A stretch of DNA of 64,000 nt from Paenibacillus sp. Soil766 (GCF_001428105.1 NZ_LMSJ01000034.1:254832-318831), one strand, 5' to 3'. Shown: positions 44,034-52,947, counted from the first letter of the stretch. Translations and numbers: made by a program. Notes: a model not told the origin generated them from the letters alone.

Positions 44034-45595
44034 CAAATATAGTGGAATCTGTCGATCAGGATGAGCTTCTTTTTGCTGCTGAGGAAGATGATGGTGCAGC
44101 AAATCTAAGGACTGTGGAACAAGACCCGTGGATCGTACTTATTGTCGATGATGAGAAGCAAATACACCAAGTAACGAAAATGGTGTTGCAGGATTTCGAA
44201 TTTGCTGGAAGGAAATTGGAGTTTCATAGTGCATTCTCTGCTTTTGAAGCGAAGCAACTTTTGAAAGAACAGCCGCAAACCGCCCTTATCTTATTAGATG
44301 TTGTTATGGAATACGAGGATGCGGGTTTGCAAATTGTTAAATACATTCGCGAAGAATTGAATAATCAAGCTGTACGTATTATTTTGCGGACTGGCCAGCC
44401 AGGACAAGCCCCTGAGCGAACGGTAATCATGGATTATGACATTAATGATTATAAAGAAAAGACGGAGTTAACGTCGCAGAAATTGTTTACTACGGTAGTC
44501 ACGGCGCTGCGCTCTTTCCGTGATATTAAAACGATTGAGAAAAGTAGAGTTGGCCTGGAAGAAATTATTAAGTCATCGGCGACCTTGTTTGAATTACAGT
44601 CCATGAAGAAATTTGCTTCAGGCGTACTTACTCAAATGACCTCCATCGTTAATTTACATAAGAATGCCATACACTGCAGTTTCGCAGTGACGAAGGGGAT
44701 CGAGGACATCTACATTCTCGCAGCAAGCGGCGATTATGCAGCGAATCAAGATGCGAGAGCACGGGATGTGGTTCCCACAGAGGTTCTGAAGGAAATTGAA
44801 TTGGCATTCCATACACGTAAAAGCAGCTTTGCTGCGGATCGCTTCATCATCTATTTTCAGAGTAAGATGGGAATGGAAAACGTAATTTATATGAACGGTT
44901 TTAATGCGCTGAGCGAATGGGAACATTACCTGGTGGATATTTATTGTGCGAACGTTTCGGTTGCTTTCGAGAATATATATTTAAACAACGAGCTTGAGAG
45001 CACGCAACAGGAAATCATTTATACCATGGGTGAGATCACAGAAACACGTTCACAGGAAACGGGGCATCACGTGAAGCGCGTGGCCGAATATTCACGACTG
45101 TTAGCTCTGAAATATGGCTTGTCTGAACAGGAAGCTGAAACGATTCGACTAGCAACACCGATGCACGATGTAGGCAAAGTGGGGATTCCAGATGCCATAC
45201 TCAATAAACCAGGCTCCTTAACTACAGATGAATTTGAAATCATGAAAACACATTCTAATTTAGGTTATGAAATGCTCAAGCATTCGAATAAAAAGGTGCT
45301 GCACGCCGCGGCGATTATTGCTCATCAGCATCATGAACGATTCGACGGAACCGGTTATCCACAAGGGCTAAGTGGAGAAAACATTCACATTTATGGCCGG
45401 ATAACAGCTTTAGCAGACGTATTCGATGCGCTGTGCAGCGATCGGGTATATAAGAAGGCATGGGAATTAGATCGCGTATTGGATTTATTGAAATCTGAAC
45501 GAGGTAAGCATTTTGACCCTGCCATTGTGGATCTCTTCCTAAACAACCTGGACGAATTTATGGTTATCAAGGAATTATATAAAGAAAATCGTTAA
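44030..45595 (+). CDS. Response regulator with DUF3369 and HD-GYP phosphodiesterase domains
   Basis: 521 residues. Receiver domain at about 30-165 with phosphoacceptor Asp90 in ALILLDVVME; DUF3369 sensor-like domain about 185-330; C-terminal HD-GYP domain about 335-515 with HDVGKVGIPD (His379-Asp380), the HHERFDGTGYPQGL motif and LADVFDALCSDR. HD-GYP proteins hydrolyse cyclic-di-GMP to GMP. The ATG overlaps the kinase stop (ATGA), so it is the kinase's partner. The output is a change in c-di-GMP rather than transcription. Confidence 0.92.
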   Translation: MTNIVESVDQDELLFAAEEDDGAANLRTVEQDPWIVLIVDDEKQIHQVTKMVLQDFEFAGRKLEFHSAFSAFEAKQLLKEQPQTALILLDVVMEYEDAGLQIVKYIREELNNQAVRIILRTGQPGQAPERTVIMDYDINDYKEKTELTSQKLFTTVVTALRSFRDIKTIEKSRVGLEEIIKSSATLFELQSMKKFASGVLTQMTSIVNLHKNAIHCSFAVTKGIEDIYILAASGDYAANQDARARDVVPTEVLKEIELAFHTRKSSFAADRFIIYFQSKMGMENVIYMNGFNALSEWEHYLVDIYCANVSVAFENIYLNNELESTQQEIIYTMGEITETRSQETGHHVKRVAEYSRLLALKYGLSEQEAETIRLATPMHDVGKVGIPDAILNKPGSLTTDEFEIMKTHSNLGYEMLKHSNKKVLHAAAIIAHQHHERFDGTGYPQGLSGENIHIYGRITALADVFDALCSDRVYKKAWELDRVLDLLKSERGKHFDPAIVDLFLNNLDEFMVIKELYKENR

Positions 45596-45676
45596 TTACC
45601 TTAAGGGAATTTGTTTCATGGGATAAGATAAGGATCACCTTCTCATACTACGGTTGAGATGATGGAGGTGAAAGAA

Positions 45677-45817
45677 ATGCCTAAAGTTAATCGACCTGAT
45701 AAAAAAAATAACCAACAAAATGCTGCGCACTTCACAGAAGAAGCACAGACGCTAAAGGAGCAGAATGCAGCTGAGTTTCCTCCAAGCCTGAATAACATTA
45801 GTAAAAACAAATCTTAA
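45677..45817 (+). CDS. Small acidic/hydrophilic protein, 46 residues
   Basis: Short gene with a textbook GGAGGTG site eight bases before ATG 45677 and a terminator 17 bases after the stop. Sequence MPKVNRPDKKNNQQNAAHFTE... is rich in N, Q, K and E, without membrane segment; such small Asn/Gln-rich proteins are common in spore-formers. Family not identified. Coding signal is strong for its size. Confidence 0.65.
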   Translation: MPKVNRPDKKNNQQNAAHFTEEAQTLKEQNAAEFPPSLNNISKNKS

Positions 45818-45834
45818 TTGTTTCAAAAGCTTGT

Positions 45835-45864
45835 AAACCCTTGTTCTTCGGAGCAAGGGTTTTT
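45835..45864 (+). terminator. Terminator after the 46-residue gene
   Basis: AAACCCTTG and TC pair with GA and CAAGGGTTT across a TTCG loop, then TTTT. Confidence 0.88.
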
Positions 45865-46091
45865 GGCAATTTCATGAACATGAACCACAGGATTCGATTT
45901 TCGAATAGTTGACGTTCACGTTATATTTCGGCAAAAATACGGTTGAACTGGGATTTCCCCTAATTTGTCTTAGAAAGTAGGAGGAAATCTTCGTCTTCGT
46001 CTCATTTTCGAAGAGGGAAGCCCATTTCTTTTAATTTACAATTCCTGTATGCTAGAAAGGGGCTTGAGACAGACAGAAAGAAGGTGTCACC

Positions 46092-46943
46092 ATGGAAGGG
46101 ATTGGACTCGTACTGGAAGGCGGAGGTATGCGAGGGGTATACACCGCGGGAGTCTTGGAATACTTTATGGAGCAGGATTTATATTTCCCCTATGTGGTGG
46201 GTGTTTCAGCAGGAGCGTGCAATGCCGTTTCTTACATTTCTAAACAACCTGGGCGGAATAAGAAAGTAACGATTGACTATGTTGCAGATCATCGATATCT
46301 AAGTTATCGAAATTTATTGCGCAGTAAAAGCATATTTGGTATGGATTTTATTTTTAATGAGCTGCCGAATAGGCTTGTGCCATTTGACTATGACACGTTC
46401 TATGCCTCTTCACAGCAATTTGCAATAGGTACAACAGATGCGCATACAGGGGAGCCAATTTATTTCACGAAGCATCAGCTTCAGCAACAAACGATGCCTA
46501 TCGTTCAAGCTTCGAGCTCGTTGCCTTTTGTAGCTACGCCGATCCAGTTTGAAGGGAGAACCTTATTCGATGGTGGGTTGGTCGATCCGATTCCCGTTCA
46601 GAAATCAGTTGCAGATGGCAACAAAAAGCACATCATTGTATTAACGAAGGAGCTAGGCTACCGCAAACGGCCGTTCAAGCAACGCTGGTTAGCGAAGAGC
46701 TTTTATCCGAAATATAAGGGTCTAGTGGATGTGCTTGTGAATCGCAGCGAAATTTACAATAACACTTTAGAAACAATTTCGCGCATGGAAGTGGATGGAA
46801 GTGCAATCATTATCCGACCTTCAACCAAAGTGGAAGTTGGACGGATGGAGAAGGACCCGCGCAAACTTGAGAAGTTACATGAGCTAGGTTATGAAGATGC
46901 GAAGAGACTTGGACCACAGTTAAAAGATTGGTTACTACACTAG
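46092..46943 (+). CDS. Patatin-like phospholipase
   Basis: 283-residue predicted acyl hydrolase of the YjjU/RssA-like patatin group. Oxyanion loop VLEGGGMRGVYTAGVLE (residues 7-23), nucleophile elbow GVSAGACNAV with Ser39, and the catalytic aspartate in LFDGGLVDPIPVQKSV. No signal peptide, so cytoplasmic. ATG 46092 follows AAGGTG. It is 13 bases before the VOC gene on the same strand. Confidence 0.9.
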   Translation: MEGIGLVLEGGGMRGVYTAGVLEYFMEQDLYFPYVVGVSAGACNAVSYISKQPGRNKKVTIDYVADHRYLSYRNLLRSKSIFGMDFIFNELPNRLVPFDYDTFYASSQQFAIGTTDAHTGEPIYFTKHQLQQQTMPIVQASSSLPFVATPIQFEGRTLFDGGLVDPIPVQKSVADGNKKHIIVLTKELGYRKRPFKQRWLAKSFYPKYKGLVDVLVNRSEIYNNTLETISRMEVDGSAIIIRPSTKVEVGRMEKDPRKLEKLHELGYEDAKRLGPQLKDWLLH

Positions 46944-46956
46944 GGGGTTGTAAGTA

Positions 46957-47364
46957 GTGAATGAAGGGAAGCCGAAGGTTAAGCCATTTTTGATGTTTGA
47001 GGGTCAGGCAGAGGAAGCAATGAATTTCTATACCTCGATATTTGATCAATCGGAGATCGTCAGAATTCAGCGCTATGGCCCTGAAGGACCTGGACCTGAA
47101 GGAAGTGTTGTAAATGCGACCTTTTCTATTCATGGGCAACAATTGATGTGCAGTGATAGTCCGGTTAAGCACGCATTTACCTTTACACCATCGATATCCT
47201 TGTTTGTGACGTGTGATACGGTCGAAGAAATTAATCGCGTATTCGAAGCCTTATCACAAGATGGCAAAGTCTATATGGGCTTAGATGCTTATCCTTTTAG
47301 CGAAAGATTCGGTTGGGTAGGCGACCGCTTTGGTGTAACGTGGCAGTTGAGTCTTGAAAAATAG
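46957..47364 (+). CDS. VOC-family (PhnB-like) protein
   Basis: 135-residue vicinal-oxygen-chelate protein. KVKPFLMFEGQAEEAMNFYTSIFDQSEIVRI is the first beta-alpha-beta-beta-beta unit, and the C-terminal RFGWVGDRFGVTWQLSLE is the second-half signature of the 3-demethylubiquinone-methyltransferase-like (PhnB) branch. Metal ligand positions are partly kept (MFEG, FSE). GTG start after AGGGGGTTG. Function unknown. Confidence 0.85.
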   Translation: MNEGKPKVKPFLMFEGQAEEAMNFYTSIFDQSEIVRIQRYGPEGPGPEGSVVNATFSIHGQQLMCSDSPVKHAFTFTPSISLFVTCDTVEEINRVFEALSQDGKVYMGLDAYPFSERFGWVGDRFGVTWQLSLEK

Positions 47365-47394
47365 CAGATCTATAGTTGCATATGAAGCGTAGAT

Positions 47395-47427
47395 AAAACC
47401 ACTTTCCTATCATGGGAGGTGGTATTT
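47395..47427. terminator. Terminator between the VOC gene and the gerB remnant
   Basis: AAACCAC and TTCC pair with GGGA and GTGGTATTT around TATCAT; moderate T run on the plus side. Confidence 0.65.
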
Positions 47428-47440
47428 GTGCTATCTACAA

Positions 47441-48472
47441 TCAATGCTGAAAGGTCTTTCGACGAAACAGATAAAGAATAAAGAGTAACGGGATATAAGC
47501 GTAAATAAAATAAAAGCCAATTTCAGCAACATGTTTGCCTAACCAGTTGATCTTAACGCGATCGTTAATGGGAAGTGAGGTTACATAGAGTACTATCAGT
47601 GTAATTGTAAGTGAGTAGGTCGGTTTAAGCGTGGTGACCCTTTTGATAATTCGGGTACAGCTCCAAATCGAGATACAAAGTGAAGGGATGATAATAAAGA
47701 GCCAAATACTTATGAAAATGAATTCAACTCTTGCGATAAGAGAAAATTCAAGTACTTTTATCATCACCAAAGTTGGCCAGTACGTGTGCATCATTAGTCC
47801 TTGGCTATAATACATGAGTGTTATTATCGTTAAAATGGTGTACTTGAGAGTAGTCAAGAGTACAGCTGATTGTGCCCACTTTAAGTTTTTTTAGGTAGTT
47901 TTAAAAAGGGAAGTAGATTAGTATCGTTTCGAATCCCATAAACATGATACCTTCGTATTTCATTGACGTGAGCAAGTCTTTACTCGTATATTTCCACACT
48001 GGCAATAGATTTGTGAGGTGCCCATATTTGATATTGAAGTACATGAACAGTGGCAGCGCTGTAGAGAAAATAACACCGAAAAAACAATAGCCAGCTAAAA
48101 CCCGGAATCCTCCGGAAACGATGTAAAAGACAATACCTATGATTATGAGAGCCATAATCCAAGTGCGAAGTGTTGGAACATCCAAACTTGGAGTATCTCG
48201 ATATAGCTGCGAAATAACGTTAGAGCCATAATGAAATAGTACCCGACCATAACGAGTGAAATAATATTCCCTACGTATTTACCAAGTAAGATGCGATGTA
48301 AGTCTATCATCTTTGGCTGGATTGCCAAGCATCTTAAATATCATCCAGATGATGACGTGCAAACTCATTCCCATAAGTAGAACAGTTATCCAAGCATCGT
48401 TTCCAGCAGATTCAAAAATGAAATGTTGAAAACTTAAAGTACCAACCCCAACTAACGATCTATAGAGGAGTT
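47441..48472 (-). pseudogene. Decayed endospore germination permease (GerB family)
   Basis: The reverse strand reads as a GerAB-type APC-family germination permease only if several frames are joined: about 48472-48290 (SLVGVGTLSFQHFIFESAGNDAWITVLL), 48313-48143 (MIDLHRILLGKYVGNIISLVMVGYYFIMAL), 48182-47901 (VPTLRTWIMALIIIGIVFYIVSGG ... FMGFETILIYFPF) and, after a T5 and an A7 tract, LKLPKKT / LKWAQSAVLLTTLKY down to 47441. At least four frameshifts are needed and no stop-free path exists. The usual initiator methionine and first residues are lost at the junction with gerA. No functional product is expected. Sequencing error in homopolymers could explain some shifts, but the neighbouring genes are intact. 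Confidence 0.85.
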
Positions 48473-49654
48473 GAATTCGCGGAAACGAAAAGGGAACATG
48501 GGAACGATGTAGGGGGTACCCAAGGATTTTAATCGCAACAAATGGCCTAAAAGAATGACCAACCCCATAATTACGCCTAAACCACCCCAAGCAGCAGCCA
48601 AGCACATGAGTGGAAATCTCAAAAAACGAATCGTGTTAGACATTTTGAAAATAGGTGTGGCAAAAGATGATAGCGCAGAAAGAGACACAATGATAATTAA
48701 TATGTTGCTGGTGAGACCTGCTTGCACGGCTGCTTCACCTAGTACGATACCGCCTACAATTCCCAGAGTTTGTCTGACTTTGGTTGGCAATCTAGCCCCT
48801 GCTTCACGTAATAACTCTACCGTTAATTCCAACAGTAAGACTTCGAAGATCGGTGCAAAAGGGACGTTAGCTCTAGATTCAATATTCGGGGTTAGAAGTG
48901 ATTGCGGGATAACGGAATAATGAAAGGTTAGCACCGCAACATAGACGGGAGAAGCAAGTATGGAAAAGGCAACTCCGAAATATCGTATACATCGGAAAAA
49001 GGAACCTAAAACCCAAGGTGAATAATAATCTTCTGGTGAGATGAAAAAATCGAATACGGTGGTAGGTCCCGAGATCACATAAGGGGAGCCGTTGCTTAGT
49101 AGAGCCACTTGACCATTTAATAGGTTGAATTCGGTCCTGTCCACACGTTCCGAAGACATGAATAATGGGAAGGGTGAATTTGCGTTATCTGCTAGGACTT
49201 GGTCGAGAATAGAACTATCAAATATCACGTCAAAATTAAGCTCTAAGAGTCTTTGTCTAACCGTGTTTACATGTTGGGGGTTGCAAATACCATCCATATA
49301 TACAACTAAAAGCCCTTCATTGAAATCAGGTTCCAACTGAATATAAATCGAGCCTTTAATCAAACTTTGTGAAATCTCCTCCAAATTGGATGATAAGCTG
49401 ATCTTCTCAAGTGGAATGAGTTGTTGTAACTCAAGTAGATTAGTAATCTGTGTTGGTGCAATTTGAATTCGGTGAAGCACTTCATGTTGAAGGATTTTCT
49501 GGTCTACAATGGCATTGCAATATGTGAAATGAATACGTGTATCCTGGATCATGTGAACAGATTGTATCAAATCATTGGATCTAATTATATCCTTCAAAAT
49601 AGTGTGAATATGTTGTGGAAATTTGGAGCAGCTCCTTACCCTAAAATTCTTCAC
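48452..49654 (-). pseudogene. Truncated GerA-family spore germination protein
   Basis: 400-residue open frame of the GerA (germinant receptor subunit A) family; full-length members are about 480-500. The N-terminal soluble part (LIKGSIYIQLEPDFNEGLLVVYMDGICNPQ region) and the membrane part with ESRANVPFAPIFEVLLLELTVELLREAGARLP and QTLGIVGGIVLGEAAVQAGLTS are intact, but it ends soon after LGTPYIVPMFPFR, where family members continue for some 60 or more residues. The gerB remnant begins within about 20 bases, implying a deletion that fused the two. No gerC is present. Reverse-strand start 49654 has no strong ribosome site. It may still be translated but the receptor cannot be complete. Confidence 0.75.
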
Positions 49655-49761
49655 CCTTATTATGCATCTGAATATGGAAAGTATACCCAGACAACAGTGA
49701 ACAGGGATAACTTGCTTATTTATTTAACTAGGGGTATATTAATGTAAATTGAATAGCAACC

Positions 49762-49850
49762 TTCCGGGAGCTTGAGTAGTCAGGCTGAGAGTGCGGGATA
49801 TACCGCTGACCGTTCGATCTGATCTAGATAATGCTAGTGCAGAGAATGAT
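49762..49850 (+). promoter_or_regulatory. TPP (thiamine pyrophosphate) riboswitch
   Basis: The thi-box pattern is present in order: CGGGAGC (49764-49770), GCTGAGAGT (about 49782-49791) with GCGGG/CCGCT pairing, CTGACC, GATCTGATCTAGATAATGC (49818-49835) and GCAGAGAATG (49839-49848). The downstream half matches the family consensus with some substitutions in the P4/P5 arm (CTAG..CTAG instead of CTGG..CCAG, a compensated pair). When TPP is bound the leader terminates transcription of the thiamine-precursor transport operon that follows. Confidence 0.88.
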
Positions 49851-49854
49851 TGTA

Positions 49855-49921
49855 CACTACCAATAGTGTGCGAATGTCAACGTATACGCCGCGAGAGACC
49901 ATTTGTCTTTTGCGGCTTTTT
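49855..49921 (+). terminator. Expression platform and first terminator of the thiamine leader
   Basis: ACACTA/TAGTGT (49854-49869) is a small hairpin that could be the antiterminator element; GCCGC / GCGGC with inner GAC/GTC (49887-49916) followed by five T is a clear terminator. Confidence 0.75.
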
Positions 49922-49936
49922 GATATCTATTAACTC

Positions 49937-49958
49937 CTGGGTAATGCCAGCGTAGAGA
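49937..49958 (+). promoter_or_regulatory. Orphan 3' half of a second TPP riboswitch
   Basis: The 22 bases match the canonical thi-box 3' segment at 20 positions (core TAATGCCAGCGTAG), better than the complete riboswitch upstream. No 5' half (GGGGAGC ... CTGAGA) lies between the first terminator and this segment. GCCAGCG here can pair with CACTGGC at 49972-49978, immediately before the second terminator. It is probably the relic of a tandem riboswitch or a reused part of a duplicated expression platform; ligand binding without the 5' half is unlikely. Confidence 0.65.
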
Positions 49959-49975
49959 TCTGATAGAAATGCACT

Positions 49976-50002
49976 GGCGCTCCCGGATAACGGGGGCTTT
50001 TT
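49976..50002 (+). terminator. Second terminator of the thiamine leader
   Basis: GC and CCCG pair with CGGG and GC across GATAA, followed by five T; it lies 40 bases before the thiY start. Confidence 0.75.
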
Positions 50003-50044
50003 CTTATGGTTGCAACAAGAGACACAGAGAGGGGAAAGAAGAAC

Positions 50045-51055
50045 ATGAAATGGAACAAAATAGCACCAGTAGTACTCATTGGTTTTACAGTCTTAATGGC
50101 AGGCTGCGGCAACGACACAGGAAAATCGGCTCAACCGACAGATGGCACCAAGAAGCTAACCGACGTAAAGGTTGTCCTAGACTGGACGCCAAATACGAAT
50201 CACACGGGGCTATATGTCGCAAAGGAACAAGGTTTTTTTGAGCAAGAGGGCTTGAATGTGCAAATCATAGCGCCCGGCGAAGGCGGGGCGGATACGATGA
50301 TCGCTTCTGGTGCAGCGGAGTTTGGTGTGAGCTATCAAGAAAGCATTACGCAAGGCCGTATTCAAGGAGTGCCGTTAGTCTCGATTGCTGCAGTTATTCA
50401 ACATAATACATCTGGCTTTGCTTCACCAGTCGCGAAGAATATCCGAACACCGAAGGATTTTGAGAACAAATCATATGGCGGTTGGGGTGCCCCTTCGGAA
50501 AGTGCGATGATTGAATCTTTGATGCAATCGGAGAAGGCGGATGCGACGAAAGTGAAAATGGTTAATATCGGCGATGCGGATTATTTTACAGCAGTCAAAC
50601 GCGATATTGATTTTGCATGGATTTACTATGCTTGGACAGGCGTAGATGCAGAACTGCGTGGTGAGCCGCTCAACATGATTTATTTGAACAAGTATTCGGA
50701 TAAACTGGATTATTATACACCGGTATTGGCGACAAATGAGAAGATGATCTCATCGAATCCGGAAATCGTGAAGGCGTTCGTAGCTGCTGCTTCCAAAGGG
50801 TATCAATTCGCCATATCGAAACCGGAAGATGCGGCGAATATTTTGATTAAAGCAGTCCCAGATCTGGATCCTAAGCTGGTTGTTGCTAGTCAAAAATGGT
50901 TAAGCCCACGCTATCAGGATGATGCTGCGCGTTGGGGTGAGCAAAAGAAATCCGTGTGGGAAAATTACGCCACGTGGATGCTGGATCACAAGCTTTTAGA
51001 GAAAAAGCTAGATGTAGATGCGGCCTTTACGAATACATTTTTACCAGGCAAGTGA
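50045..51055 (+). CDS. thiY: Thiamine-precursor ABC transporter substrate-binding lipoprotein ThiY
   Basis: 336-residue NMT1/THI5-like solute-binding protein, which in Bacillus binds the salvaged pyrimidine N-formyl-4-amino-5-aminomethyl-2-methylpyrimidine. Lipoprotein signal VLMAGC (Cys21), then VKVVLDWTPNTNHTGLYVAKEQGFFEQEGLNVQII, the family's first strand-helix, and GAAEFGVSYQESITQGR. ATG 50045 follows GAGAGGGGAAAG. Directly under the TPP riboswitch, so expected to be expressed when thiamine is low. Confidence 0.92.
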   Translation: MKWNKIAPVVLIGFTVLMAGCGNDTGKSAQPTDGTKKLTDVKVVLDWTPNTNHTGLYVAKEQGFFEQEGLNVQIIAPGEGGADTMIASGAAEFGVSYQESITQGRIQGVPLVSIAAVIQHNTSGFASPVAKNIRTPKDFENKSYGGWGAPSESAMIESLMQSEKADATKVKMVNIGDADYFTAVKRDIDFAWIYYAWTGVDAELRGEPLNMIYLNKYSDKLDYYTPVLATNEKMISSNPEIVKAFVAAASKGYQFAISKPEDAANILIKAVPDLDPKLVVASQKWLSPRYQDDAARWGEQKKSVWENYATWMLDHKLLEKKLDVDAAFTNTFLPGK

Positions 51056-51093
51056 GATATAATTCCAAGTCCGAAAAGAGGTAAATTCCAATC

Positions 51094-51384
51094 ATGGCAA
51101 ATGCACTTGTTAGTATTCAAATTATACCGAAAACAGTGAATGGCGAAGACGTCATTCCTTATGTAGACCGTGCAATCGAAGTCATTGCAAAGTCAGGTGT
51201 CAAATATTTCGTATCTCCGCTTGAAACGACGATGGAGGGTGAGTTGGATCAACTCCTTCTCATTATTCAAGATATGAATACGGCGATGATTGACATGGGT
51301 AGCCCGAACGTCATTTCTCAGGTGAAAATTTACTTCAATCCATCGGGAGCTTCGATGGACAAGTTAACGGAGAAGTACAGATAA
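51094..51384 (+). CDS. DUF77/MTH1187-family thiamine-binding protein
   Basis: 96-residue protein of the MTH1187/YqgV family, whose members bind thiamine (or its pyrimidine) and form tetramers. NALVSIQIIPKTVNGEDVIPYVDRAIEVIAKSGVKYFVSPLETTMEGELDQLL is the diagnostic ferredoxin-like fold. It lies between thiY and thiX in the riboswitch-controlled operon, supporting a role in thiamine-precursor handling. ATG follows AAAAGAGGTAAATTCC. Its stop overlaps the thiX start by one base (TAATG). Confidence 0.9.
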   Translation: MANALVSIQIIPKTVNGEDVIPYVDRAIEVIAKSGVKYFVSPLETTMEGELDQLLLIIQDMNTAMIDMGSPNVISQVKIYFNPSGASMDKLTEKYR

Positions 51385-52151
51385 TGAACATCCTTCGCTG
51401 GATCAAAGGAGGATGGCCGCCACTTGTGGTAGTCATCCTTCTGTTGTTTATTTGGCAGCTTGCTGTCACTTGGGGTGGAACGGCAGATTGGCTGCTTCCG
51501 AGCCCGCTCAAAATATGGCGAGACGGTACCACAGATATGCCGCGTGTGTGGATGCATATGTGGGCTACTGTGCGTTTGATGTGCATTGGTTTTAGTGTGG
51601 GAGCCATCGGTGGTGTACTTGTTGCCAGTTTATTACATAGGCTTCCATTCGTTAAGGCAGGTTTCTATCCGCTGTTAATCTTATCTCAAAATATCCCTGT
51701 CATCGCACTGGGTCCGCTGTTGATTATTTTATTTGGTTTCGGCCTTTTACCTAAACTTATATTGATTTCACTTGTCTGTTTCTTCCCAGTGACGATGTCA
51801 ACGCTAGATGGCTTTATGCAGACGGATCGCAGCATGTACAACTACATGCAAATGATTGGTGCATCGAAACGCCAAATTTTCTATAAATTAGAGCTGCCTC
51901 ACGCACTGCCATTTCTGTTCACGGGACTCAAAATATCAGCGACCTACAGTGTGATGGGGGCTGTTATTGCCGAATGGTTAGGCGGAAATGTGGGGCTTGG
52001 CTATTATATGATCCTACAAAAATCAGCCTTCCGTGCGGATCGGGAATTTGTGGCGATCGGGATCATCGTGATTCTGAGTTTACTCTTTTTCTGGCTAATC
52101 GCAGGGCTTGAGAAGCTCATCATTCGTTGGAACGTCAAACGTTCTTCGTAA
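51384..52151 (+). CDS. thiX: Thiamine-precursor ABC transporter permease ThiX
   Basis: 255-residue permease with about six membrane helices. The EAA-loop region YNYMQMIGASKRQIFYKLELPHALPFLFTGLKISATYSVMGAVIAEW is the conserved interface with the ATPase. Matches the NitT/TauT-type permeases, of which ThiX is the thiamine-precursor member; the riboswitch and thiY support that assignment. ATG overlaps the preceding stop. Confidence 0.9.
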   Translation: MNILRWIKGGWPPLVVVILLLFIWQLAVTWGGTADWLLPSPLKIWRDGTTDMPRVWMHMWATVRLMCIGFSVGAIGGVLVASLLHRLPFVKAGFYPLLILSQNIPVIALGPLLIILFGFGLLPKLILISLVCFFPVTMSTLDGFMQTDRSMYNYMQMIGASKRQIFYKLELPHALPFLFTGLKISATYSVMGAVIAEWLGGNVGLGYYMILQKSAFRADREFVAIGIIVILSLLFFWLIAGLEKLIIRWNVKRSS

Positions 52152-52170
52152 GAGGGGAGGAGCTGTGACT

Positions 52171-52947
52171 ATGAGCAAATTAATGCTTACGGGGATTCAC
52201 CATGTCTTTCCAAATAAGAAAGGGCTAGTTTCTGTGCTTGCCGATATACATCTTCATGTCGAGCAAGGTGAATTCGTTTCCATTATTGGACCTTCTGGCA
52301 GCGGTAAGAGTACTTTATTTCATATCATTGGTGGACTCGTGCAGCCGACATCTGGCGAAGTTTGGCTAGATGGTGAGAAGGTGACGGGTAAAAAGGGACT
52401 TATTTCTTACATGCCACAACAACCGGCATTGTTTCCATGGCGCTCCATTGAGGAAAATGTGGCACTTGGGCAGGAAGTGGCAGGGGAGTCGCGCGCTTCG
52501 GCGATCGACAAAGCCAGAGAATGGCTGCCCAAAGTTGGTTTAGACGGCTATGAAAGGGAACTTCCACATGTGTTATCAGGCGGGATGCAGCAGCGTGTAT
52601 CGTTTCTACGAGCTTTGTTAAGTCCACAGGAGCTTATGTGCTTAGATGAACCATTTGGCTCCTTAGATGCGTTAACGCGGTTGGAAATGCAGGCTTGGCT
52701 CTTAGACATTTGGGAGCAAAATAAACGATCTATACTATTTGTGACACATAGTATCGAGGAAGCACTCTATCTGTCTGATCGTATCTATGTCCTTTCCAAT
52801 AAGCCTGCATGTATCTTGGAAGAGTTGAAAGTACCATTTGCAAGACCGCGTCAGGAAGCTGTTATGCAGGAACAGGAGTTTGTAGCATTAAGACAGCATA
52901 TTCAAGGACTTTTGCGACGGGAGAAAACAAACAATGTCAGCCATTGA
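52171..52947 (+). CDS. thiZ: Thiamine-precursor ABC transporter ATPase ThiZ
   Basis: 258-residue ABC ATPase: Walker A GPSGSGKSTLFHIIGG (about 38-53), Q-loop YMPQQPALFPWRSI, signature LSGGMQQRVSFLRALL, Walker B LMCLDEPFGSLDALTR and switch HSIEEALYLSDR. ATG 52171 follows GGGGAGGAGC; the frame opening at 52108 is inside thiX. Energises the ThiXYZ importer. Its end overlaps the TatD-family gene by 14 bases. Confidence 0.92.
   Translation: MSKLMLTGIHHVFPNKKGLVSVLADIHLHVEQGEFVSIIGPSGSGKSTLFHIIGGLVQPTSGEVWLDGEKVTGKKGLISYMPQQPALFPWRSIEENVALGQEVAGESRASAIDKAREWLPKVGLDGYERELPHVLSGGMQQRVSFLRALLSPQELMCLDEPFGSLDALTRLEMQAWLLDIWEQNKRSILFVTHSIEEALYLSDRIYVLSNKPACILEELKVPFARPRQEAVMQEQEFVALRQHIQGLLRREKTNNVSH

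Noticed and set aside
47901-48328. Separate small membrane proteins in the gerB region
   Set aside because: Their sequences are consecutive pieces of one GerB-type permease in different frames, so one pseudogene is the better call.
49463-49747. 94-residue plus-strand protein over the gerA start
   Set aside because: No ribosome site, antisense to the GerA coding region, and no recognisable motif.
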